A stretch of 64,000 nucleotides of DNA, taken from Acidovorax sp. YS12. Lineage in GTDB: Bacteria; Pseudomonadota; Gammaproteobacteria; Burkholderiales; Burkholderiaceae_C. Made by a program: the position numbers and the translations under genes. The notes under the pieces are model-generated. The model was given only the letters and a program-made list of their open reading frames with translations, did no database searches and was not told the origin of the DNA. The stretch lies in the NCBI GenBank assembly GCA_021496925.1, contig CP053915.1:930001-994000 (forward strand). The letters run 5' to 3'. The first letter of the stretch is position 1. Every line of letters starts with the position of its first letter. Shown here one piece after another: positions 57,985-64,000 of the stretch.

Positions 57985-59388
57985 TCAGTCCGCGTCCTCG
58001 CCGCGCGCGGCCTCCACCAGGGCCGGCGGCAGGGCCTTGGCGGGCTTGATGCCCAGCTCCTTGAGCATCTCGGCGCGGCGGATCACGTTGCCGCGGTTCT
58101 TGCTGAGCTTGTTGAAGGCCTTGTGGTAGGCGTCCTGCGCCTGCCCCAGGCTCTTGCCCACCTTTTCCAGTTCCTCGACGAAGGCCGTGAGGTGGTCGTA
58201 GAGGTCGGCGCCGCGCTGGGCGATTTCCTGGGCGTTGCGCGTCTGCGCCTCCTGGCGCCACAGGTGCGCCACGGTGCGCAGCACGAACAGCAGCGTGGAC
58301 GGGCTGACGAGCAGCACGTTGCGGTTCCAGGCGTCGCTGTAGAGCTGGTTGTCCGCCGTCACGGCGAGCATGAAGGCCGGCTCGATGGGCACGAACATGA
58401 GCACGAAGTCGAGCGACTGCAGCGCGTAGAGCTGCTGGTAGTTGCGCTCGGCCAGGCCCTTGATGTGCTGGCGCACCGAGTCGAGGTGGCGGCGCTGCGC
58501 GCCGGCGCGCACGGCTTCGTCGTCGGCATGGGCCCATTCCTCGTAGGCCAGCAGCGAGGCCTTGGCGTCGATGACAAGGTGGCGGTCTTCGGGCAGGTGG
58601 ATCACCACGTCGGGCTGGGCGCGCGAGCCGTCGGCGCGCAGGTGGTTTTCCTGCACGTCGTACTCGAAGCCCTTGCGCAGGCCGGCCGACTCCAGCACCC
58701 GCTCCAGGATCAGTTCGCCCCAGTTGCCCTGGGCCTTGGTGGAACCCTTGAGCGCCTGGGTCAGGTTCCGGGCGTCCTCGCTCAGGGTCTGGTTGAGCTG
58801 CAGCAGCTGGTGCACCTGCTGCGCCAGGGCCGAGCGCTGCTTGCCCTCGGCGTCGTAGAACTGCTCCACGCGCCCCTGGAAGTCGGCCAGGCGCGAGCGC
58901 AGCGGGTCGAGCAGCTGGCCCAGGCTCTGCTGGTTCTGCTCGGCGAAGCGGCGGCTTTTTTCTTCCAGGATGTCGCTGGCCAGGCTCTTGAACTGGTGCG
59001 TGAGGGCTTCGCGCGCCTCGGTGAGCAGCGCCAGCTTGTCGTGCGCGGCGCGGCGCTCGGCCTCCAGCTGCGTGGCCTGGGCAGCCAGCTGGGTCTGCAA
59101 CTGGCTGGCATGCTCCTGCGCCATCTGCAGTGCGCCCCGGTCCTGCTGCAGTTCGGCCAGCAGGGCCAGGCGCTCGGCCTCCAGCCCGCGCACACGCTCC
59201 TGGGCCGCCGCCAGTTGCGCGCCAGCCTGCGCCTGCTGGGCCATGCCGGCCTCGCGCTGCGCCTGTGCCTGGGCCGCGGCGGCCTCGGCCGCGCCGCGCG
59301 CACGCGCCGCACCGGCCAGCCAGCCCAGCAGCAGCGCCACGGCCGCGCACAGCGCCGCGACCCCGAGGGCCATGGAAAACGGCATCAT
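57985..59388 (-). CDS. rmuC: DNA recombination protein RmuC
   Basis: 467 residues. One N-terminal membrane helix (ALCAAVALLLGWLAG), an Ala/Gln-rich coiled coil (about 30-160), then the RmuC endonuclease-like domain (NWGELILERVLESAGL, PDVVIHLPEDRHLVIDAKASL, FVPIEPAFMLA). RmuC limits recombination at short inverted repeats. Length and domain order are normal. Confidence 0.95.
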   Translation of the reverse strand: MMPFSMALGVAALCAAVALLLGWLAGAARARGAAEAAAAQAQAQREAGMAQQAQAGAQLAAAQERVRGLEAERLALLAELQQDRGALQMAQEHASQLQTQLAAQATQLEAERRAAHDKLALLTEAREALTHQFKSLASDILEEKSRRFAEQNQQSLGQLLDPLRSRLADFQGRVEQFYDAEGKQRSALAQQVHQLLQLNQTLSEDARNLTQALKGSTKAQGNWGELILERVLESAGLRKGFEYDVQENHLRADGSRAQPDVVIHLPEDRHLVIDAKASLLAYEEWAHADDEAVRAGAQRRHLDSVRQHIKGLAERNYQQLYALQSLDFVLMFVPIEPAFMLAVTADNQLYSDAWNRNVLLVSPSTLLFVLRTVAHLWRQEAQTRNAQEIAQRGADLYDHLTAFVEELEKVGKSLGQAQDAYHKAFNKLSKNRGNVIRRAEMLKELGIKPAKALPPALVEAARGEDAD

Positions 59389-59403
59389 GGCGGATTCACT
59401 CTC

Positions 59404-59456
59404 ATTTCAATAGCTTCCAGCGCTTGTTGGACAAGGCCTAGAGCCTGTTTTCATGC
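59404..59456 (-). repeat. REP-like intergenic repeat, copy 8
   Basis: CAATAGCTTCCAGCGCTTG followed by GACAAGGCCTAGAGCC, between rmuC and the dehydrogenase gene. Confidence 0.6.
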
Positions 59457-59462
59457 AAATTC

Positions 59463-60446
59463 TCAAACGGGGCACACGAGCTGGTTCACCGGAGTCAGCG
59501 GGCCACGTCCGTCGAAGAAGGCGATCAGGTTGTCGGCCGCCAGGTTGGCCATGGCGCGGCGCGTGGCCACGGTGGCACTGGCGATGTGGGGCGTCAGCAC
59601 CACGTTGGGCAGCGCGAGCAGGTCGGGGTGAACGGCGGGCTCGCCCTCGAACACGTCCAGCCCCGCAGCGGCCAGGCGCCCTTCGCGCAGCGCGGCGGCC
59701 AGCGCTGCGTCGTCCACGATGCCGCCGCGCGCGATGTTCACCAGCGTGGCGGTGGGCTTCATCCGGGCCAGCTCCTGCGCGCCGATGGTGTGGTGGTTGC
59801 CCGGGGTATAGGGCAGCACCAGCACCACGTGGTCGGCGTTGGCCAGCAGCACGTCCTTGCCCACGTGGCGCGCCTTGCACTCGGCCTCCAGCGCGGGCGG
59901 CAGGCGCGTGCGGTTGTGGTACAGCACCTCCATGCCGAAACCGTGCGCGGCGCGGCGCGCGATGCCCTGGCCGATGCGCCCCATGCCGATGATGCCCAGC
60001 GTGCTGCCGTGCACCTCGGAGCCGGCCAGCAGGTCGTAGCGCCAGTCCTTCCACTGGCCCGCGCGCAGGTAGCGCTCGCCCTCGGTGATGCGGCGCGCCG
60101 CCGCCATGAGCAGCGCGAAGCCGAAGTCGGCCGTGGTGTCGGTCAGCACGTCGGGCGTGTTGGTGCCCTGCACGCCGGCCGCCGTCATCGCGGCCACGTC
60201 GAAATTGTTGTAGCCCACGGCCATGTTGGCCACCACGCGCAGGCGCGGGCAGGCGGCGAGCAGCGCCGCGTCGATGCGCTGCGCCCCGGTGGTGAGCGCG
60301 CCGTCCATGCCCGCGAGCCGCTCGGTCAGCTCGGCCGGGCTCCAGCGCGCATCGTCCTGGTTGGCCTGCACCTCGAAATGCTGCGCCAGGCGCTCCAAGG
60401 TCTCGGGAAAGATGGCCTGCGCCACCAGGATGCGGGGTTTGTCCAT
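59463..60446 (-). CDS. 2-hydroxyacid dehydrogenase (glyoxylate/hydroxypyruvate reductase type)
   Basis: 327 residues from the ATG at 60446 (MDKPRILVAQ), which has GAGGAGG 5 bases upstream; an ATG at 60464 lies directly after the previous stop but has no ribosome site. The NAD(P) site is GMGRIGQGIARR; the catalytic Arg (NIARGG), Glu and His (LTPHIASAT) are in place. The family reduces glyoxylate or hydroxypyruvate (GhrB-like). It is the third gene of an operon with pncB and an antiporter. Confidence 0.93.
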   Translation of the reverse strand: MDKPRILVAQAIFPETLERLAQHFEVQANQDDARWSPAELTERLAGMDGALTTGAQRIDAALLAACPRLRVVANMAVGYNNFDVAAMTAAGVQGTNTPDVLTDTTADFGFALLMAAARRITEGERYLRAGQWKDWRYDLLAGSEVHGSTLGIIGMGRIGQGIARRAAHGFGMEVLYHNRTRLPPALEAECKARHVGKDVLLANADHVVLVLPYTPGNHHTIGAQELARMKPTATLVNIARGGIVDDAALAAALREGRLAAAGLDVFEGEPAVHPDLLALPNVVLTPHIASATVATRRAMANLAADNLIAFFDGRGPLTPVNQLVCPV

Positions 60447-60464
60447 GCCACCCTCCTCGTGCAT

Positions 60465-61874
60465 TCAGCGGAAAAAAATGACCGTCATCACGATGAACAA
60501 CGGCACCAGGATGGCGCCAGACCACAGCATGTAGCCGAAGAAGCTGGGCATCTTCACGCCCCGGTCCTCAGCGATGGCCTTGACCATCAGGTTCGGCGCG
60601 TTGCCGATGTAGGTGTTGGCGCCCATGAACACGGCCCCGGCCGAGATGGCGGCCAGCGTGGGCGCCATCTGCGCCATCAGCGTGGCAGCATCGCCTCCGG
60701 CCGTGTTGAAGAACACCAGGTAGGTGGGCGCGTTGTCGAGGAAGGAGGAGAGCACGCCCGTGGCCCAGAAGTACATGGCGGGGTCGGGCGAACCATCGGG
60801 GCGCGTCACGGCGCGGATGATGGCGCCGAACGGACCCTCGGTGCCGGCCTTGAGCATGGCGATGACCGGGATGATGGTCAGGAAAATGCCGGCGAACAGC
60901 TTGGCCACTTCCTGCATCGGCCCCCAGTTGAACTGGTTGGCCGCGTGCACCGCCTTGGGCGTGAGCGCCAGGGACGCCAGGGTGACCAGGATCAGCCCCG
61001 CGTCGCGCACCAGGCCGGGCAGGCCGACCTCGGTCCCCGCCACGTCGAACGCGATACCCGGCTTCCAGAAGCCGCTGAGCAGCACCAGCGCCACCACCAC
61101 GCCCAGCAGCGCGAAGTTGACCTTGCCGTCGAAGCCGAAGCCCTTGGTATCGGGCGTGGGATCGACGCGGCGCAGTTCGTCGCGCTGGCGGAAGAACCAG
61201 CTGTCCAGGGCGTAGAACAGCGCCAGCAGCACCCCCACCAGGAACAGCGTCTCGGGAAACACATGCTGCAGGGTCCAGAAAAAGTCCACGCCCTTGAGGA
61301 AGCCCAGGAACAGCGGCGGATCGCCCAGCGGCGTGAGCGAGCCCCCGGCGTTGGACACGATGAAGATGAAGAACACCACCACGTGGGCGATGTGCTTGCG
61401 GTGGTCGTTGGCGCGGATCAGCGGCCGGATCAGCAGCATGGACGCGCCCGTGGTGCCCATGAAGCTGGCCAGCACCGCCCCCAGGGCCAGGATGCCCGTG
61501 TTCAGCGCCGGTGTGCCATGCAGGTTGCCCCGGATGTAGATGCCGCCCGCCACGGCGAACAGCGCCGCCAGCAGGATGACGAAAGGCACGTACTCGGCCA
61601 GCAGCGCATGCACCAGGTTCACGCCCGCCGCGGCCGGCCCGAACACCGCCGCGAACGGCAGCAGGAAGGCCAGCGCCCAGGCAGCGGCCACCTTGCCGAA
61701 ATGGTGGTGCCAGAACACCGGGGCCAGCAGCGGCATGAGCGCGATGGACAGCAGGATGCCCGCGAAGGGCACGCCCCACAGCAGCGACAGCGCGCCGCCA
61801 TCCAGTTCGGCGGCCCCCGCCCAGGCCGGTGCCATGCAGCAGGCGGCCGCGGCCAGCCAGCGCCAATACGTCAT
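60465..61874 (-). CDS. Sodium/proton antiporter of the NhaD/ArsB superfamily
   Basis: 469 residues, with a start at 61874 (MTYWRW) after an AAGGAG ribosome site. A signal-like N-terminus precedes 11-13 hydrophobic helices. Family motifs include ASFMGTTGASMLLIRPL, SNAGGSLTPLGDPPLFLG, and SSFLDNAPTYLVFFN plus GANTYIGNAPN in the second half. These Asn/Asp-rich hairpins form the ion path. It probably exchanges Na+ for H+, though substrate and stoichiometry cannot be read. It lies 20 bases after pncB. Confidence 0.9.
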   Translation of the reverse strand: MTYWRWLAAAACCMAPAWAGAAELDGGALSLLWGVPFAGILLSIALMPLLAPVFWHHHFGKVAAAWALAFLLPFAAVFGPAAAGVNLVHALLAEYVPFVILLAALFAVAGGIYIRGNLHGTPALNTGILALGAVLASFMGTTGASMLLIRPLIRANDHRKHIAHVVVFFIFIVSNAGGSLTPLGDPPLFLGFLKGVDFFWTLQHVFPETLFLVGVLLALFYALDSWFFRQRDELRRVDPTPDTKGFGFDGKVNFALLGVVVALVLLSGFWKPGIAFDVAGTEVGLPGLVRDAGLILVTLASLALTPKAVHAANQFNWGPMQEVAKLFAGIFLTIIPVIAMLKAGTEGPFGAIIRAVTRPDGSPDPAMYFWATGVLSSFLDNAPTYLVFFNTAGGDAATLMAQMAPTLAAISAGAVFMGANTYIGNAPNLMVKAIAEDRGVKMPSFFGYMLWSGAILVPLFIVMTVIFFR

Positions 61875-61894
61875 GAGAAGTCTCCTTGAGGTTG

Positions 61895-63079
61895 TCAAGT
61901 CGCGCTGGGGATGTCGAACACCTGGCGCAGGTAGGCCAGGTATTTTTCATCGTCGCACATGCCCTTGCCTGGGGTATCCGACAGCTTGGCCACGGGCTGG
62001 CCGTTGCAGCGCGTCATCTTGATGACGACCTGCAGCGGCTCGTAGCCCAGATCGTTGGTCAGGTTGGTGCCGATGCCGAAGGCCAGCTGGCAGCGGCCAT
62101 GGAAGCGCCGGAACAGCTCGATGGTGCGCGGCACCGTGAGCGCGTCGCTGAAGATCAGCGTCTTGGTCAGCGGATCGACGCGGTTGTCGCGGTAGTGCTG
62201 CAGCAGGCGCTCGCCCCAGGCGAACGGGTCGCCGCTGTCATGGCGCGCGCCGTCGAACAGCTTGCAGAAGTACAGGTCGAAGTCGCGCAGGAAGGCGCTC
62301 ATGCCGTACACGTCCGACAGGGCGATGCCCAGGTCGCCCCGGTACTCCTTGGCCCAGACCTCGAAGCCGAAGACCTGGCTGTCGCGCAGCCGGGGGCCCA
62401 GCGCCTGGCAGGCCTGCAGGTACTCATGCGCCATGGTGCCCAGCGGCGTCAGGCCCAGCTTCATGGCGTACAGCACGTTGCTGGTGCCCGCGAACTGGCC
62501 ATGCGTGCCCGTGCCCAGGCGCGCGCACAGCACGCGCAGCACCTCTTCATGCCAGGCCCGCGAAAAGCGCCGGCGCGTGCCGTAGTCGGCAATCTTCAGT
62601 TCCGCCAGGCCGGGCTCCTGAAGCTGGCCGATCTTCGCGTCGAGCCGGCGGCGGCCCTCGGGAAAATCGGGCACTTTCTGCGTATTGCGGAAATACACCT
62701 CGTTGACGATGGCCAGCACCGGAATCTCGAACAGGATGGTGTGCAGCCACGGCCCCTGGATGGTGATGTCGATCTCGCCGGAGGGCAAAGGCGTGACCTG
62801 GACATATTTTTCGCCCAGCTTGAACAGCCCGAGAAAATCGACGAAATCGCTTTTGATGAAACGCAGCGAGCGCAGATAGGCCAGCTCGGCATCCTGGAAA
62901 CGCAGGCTGCACAGCGCGCGGATCTCATCCCGGATTTCACTCACCAGAGGCGCCAGCGCGACGCCGGCATTGCGGCAGCGGAAGCGGTATTCGACCTGGG
63001 CGCCCGGAAACTGGTGCAGCACCACCTGCATCATCGTGAATTTGTACAGGTCGGTGTCGAGCAGGCTGGTAATGATCAT
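61895..63079 (-). CDS. pncB: Nicotinate phosphoribosyltransferase
   Basis: 394 residues, as in E. coli (400). It makes nicotinate mononucleotide from nicotinate, PRPP and ATP in NAD salvage. Seen motifs: SLLDTDLYKFTMMQ at the start, DYGTRRRFSRAWHE, FAGTSNVLYAMKLGLTPLGT, the PRPP-binding HDSGDPFAWGE, and FGIGTNLTNDLG. First gene of an operon with the antiporter and dehydrogenase. Confidence 0.96.
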   Translation of the reverse strand: MIITSLLDTDLYKFTMMQVVLHQFPGAQVEYRFRCRNAGVALAPLVSEIRDEIRALCSLRFQDAELAYLRSLRFIKSDFVDFLGLFKLGEKYVQVTPLPSGEIDITIQGPWLHTILFEIPVLAIVNEVYFRNTQKVPDFPEGRRRLDAKIGQLQEPGLAELKIADYGTRRRFSRAWHEEVLRVLCARLGTGTHGQFAGTSNVLYAMKLGLTPLGTMAHEYLQACQALGPRLRDSQVFGFEVWAKEYRGDLGIALSDVYGMSAFLRDFDLYFCKLFDGARHDSGDPFAWGERLLQHYRDNRVDPLTKTLIFSDALTVPRTIELFRRFHGRCQLAFGIGTNLTNDLGYEPLQVVIKMTRCNGQPVAKLSDTPGKGMCDDEKYLAYLRQVFDIPSAT

Positions 63080-63169
63080 GGCGTCAAAAGAGGGCTCGGC
63101 GCGGTCCCCGCGCAGGCGAAGGGACAGTGTAGGCCATCCCCCCGCAACGGCGTGCCCAGAGGAAATGGC

Positions 63170-63628
63170 TCAGGGCCGCAGCGCCTGCAGCACCTCGCGC
63201 AGGCGCTGCGGCAACGGCACCGGCCGGCGCGTGGCACGGTCCACGTACACATGCACGAAATGCCCGGACGCTGCGCTCAGCGGCTCGTCGGCGGCGAACA
63301 GCCCCAGTTCGTAGCGCACGCTGGAGGTGCCGACATGCGCCACGCGGATGCCTGCATCCACCGCCTGCGGGAAGGCCAGGGGTGCGAAATAGTTGCACTG
63401 CGTCTCGATCACCAGCCCGATGGTCTGCCCGCCGTGGATGTCGAGCGCACCCTGCTCGATCAGGTGGGCGTTCACCGCCGTATCGAACCAGCTGTAATAA
63501 ACGACGTTGTTCACATGGCCATAGAGGTCGTTGTCCATCCAGCGGGTGCCAATGGCCTTGAAGGCCCGGAAGGCGCTGCGGGGCTCGGGCGCACGGCGCG
63601 GCGCGGCAATAGGGGTTGCAGTGGTCAT
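63170..63628 (-). CDS. Acyl-CoA thioesterase, 4HBT hotdog fold
   Basis: 152 residues from an ATG at 63628 (MTTATP). The hotdog signature DLYGHVNNVVYYSWFDTAVN carries the catalytic Asp, and the YVDRATRRPVPLP end is family-typical. It hydrolyses a short- or aromatic acyl-CoA; the substrate is unknown. Transcribed alone, divergent from the phasin gene. Confidence 0.92.
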   Translation of the reverse strand: MTTATPIAAPRRAPEPRSAFRAFKAIGTRWMDNDLYGHVNNVVYYSWFDTAVNAHLIEQGALDIHGGQTIGLVIETQCNYFAPLAFPQAVDAGIRVAHVGTSSVRYELGLFAADEPLSAASGHFVHVYVDRATRRPVPLPQRLREVLQALRP

Positions 63629-63730
63629 GGCAAACGATTGTGCCAGTGCAGGCCGGCACCGCCAGGCCGGGGCGGCGCGCCATGACGCCACCGCGACAAA
63701 TACCGTTTTTTGATATGCGCATCTAATATT

Positions 63731-63745
63731 TGCTGCACCGCAGCA
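63731..63745 (+). promoter_or_regulatory. PhaR-type operator 1
   Basis: TGCTGCACCGCAGCA contains CTGC-N3-GCAG, the PhaR recognition pattern described for polyhydroxybutyrate regulators. It lies just upstream of the phasin -35 box. Confidence 0.6.
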
Positions 63746-63751
63746 TGGATA

Positions 63752-63779
63752 TTGCATTTCCCGCGCACACCGCTACAAT
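63752..63779 (+). promoter_or_regulatory. Sigma-70-type phasin promoter
   Basis: TTGCAT (63752-63757), a 16-base spacer, then TACAAT (63774-63779), near-consensus hexamers. Transcription would start about 63786, inside the second operator. Confidence 0.65.
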
Positions 63780-63783
63780 TCAA

Positions 63784-63806
63784 CCCATGCTGCACTGCAA
63801 CATGGG
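63784..63806 (+). promoter_or_regulatory. PhaR-type operator 2 over the transcription start
   Basis: A CCCATG/CATGGG inverted repeat (63784-63789, 63801-63806) encloses CTGCACTGCAA, a near match to CTGC-N3-GCAG. A repressor here would block the promoter; in PHB-making relatives PhaR leaves when granules form. Confidence 0.55.
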
Positions 63807-63877
63807 TCAAGGGCTCCATGTCAGCGCAGATCTCTTGAAACCACCCGGGTTCACCCCCTTTCTTTTGGAGATATTCC

Positions 63878-64000
63878 ATGTCGCTGACCGCAGAGCAAAT
63901 CCTGGCCTCCCACAAAGCCAACGTCGAAACCCTGTTCGGCCTGACCAGCAAGGCCTTTGAAGGCGTCGAGAAGCTCGTCGAGCTGAACGTCACCGCCTCG
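63878..64000 (+). CDS. Phasin-family PHB granule protein (3' end outside window)
   Basis: The first 41 codons are visible from an ATG at 63878 with a GGAG ribosome site 7 bases upstream. The start SLTAEQILASHKANVETLF is the typical N-terminus of the PhaP (TIGR01841) family, which coats polyhydroxybutyrate granules. The PhaR-type operators upstream support this identity. Confidence 0.85.
   Translation, partial: MSLTAEQILASHKANVETLFGLTSKAFEGVEKLVELNVTAS

Overview
The window is high-GC proteobacterial DNA. The core genes and their order (clpS-clpA, dnaE, bamD, scoAB, rmuC, pncB, a phasin with PhaR-type sites) and a short intergenic repeat typical of the family point to a betaproteobacterium of the Comamonadaceae, close to Acidovorax or Alicycliphilus. 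This is a judgement from gene content, not from a database search.

Positions 1-28,036 are an accessory block read leftwards. A small exported protein (27335-27805), a giant exported multidomain protein of about 5,776 residues (10002-27332) and a secreted RHS/YD-repeat protein of at least 3,335 residues (1-10005, running off the left edge) form one operon. The first two genes are 2 bases apart; the second and third overlap by ATGA. The giant protein has an HExxH site, an alpha-alpha toroid, many CARDB, FlgD-like, Fn3, discoidin-like and propeller-like modules, and a C-terminal membrane anchor. This is the best candidate here for an undescribed system: a surface or envelope machine coupled to a polymorphic-toxin-like RHS shell. 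Its promoter side is bounded by a decayed IS3 element and a half IS5-family transposase (28037-29502).

Positions 29,664-33,571 hold housekeeping-type genes on the minus strand: an RluA-type pseudouridine synthase, an HD-GYP-like protein and exonuclease I. Positions 33,669-38,256 hold an iron cell-surface-signalling unit: a Fur box, a single protein fusing an ECF sigma factor to a FecR-type regulator, and a TonB receptor with a signalling domain. A PIN/ribbon-helix-helix toxin-antitoxin pair lies between the two. A lytic transglycosylase follows (38289-39599).

Positions 39,799-44,524 form a second unusual cluster on the plus strand: two unknown membrane proteins, a helix-turn-helix protein with a degenerate AAA-like domain, and a membrane-anchored AAA ATPase whose periplasmic part resembles a type IV pilin C-terminus.

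Positions 44,587-64,000 are mostly core functions: clpA/clpS, dnaE, bamD, a three-gene SPFH/zinc-ribbon membrane operon like Bacillus ydjGHI without pspA, scoAB with a divergent PAS-LuxR regulator, a LOG-family protein, rmuC, an operon of pncB with an NhaD-like antiporter and a 2-hydroxyacid dehydrogenase, a thioesterase, and the start of a PhaR-type-regulated phasin. A REP-like repeat built on CCAGCGCTTG recurs in at least eight intergenic gaps from 30 kb onward, and two copies facing each other form the scoAB terminator. I saw no tRNA, rRNA or CRISPR array.
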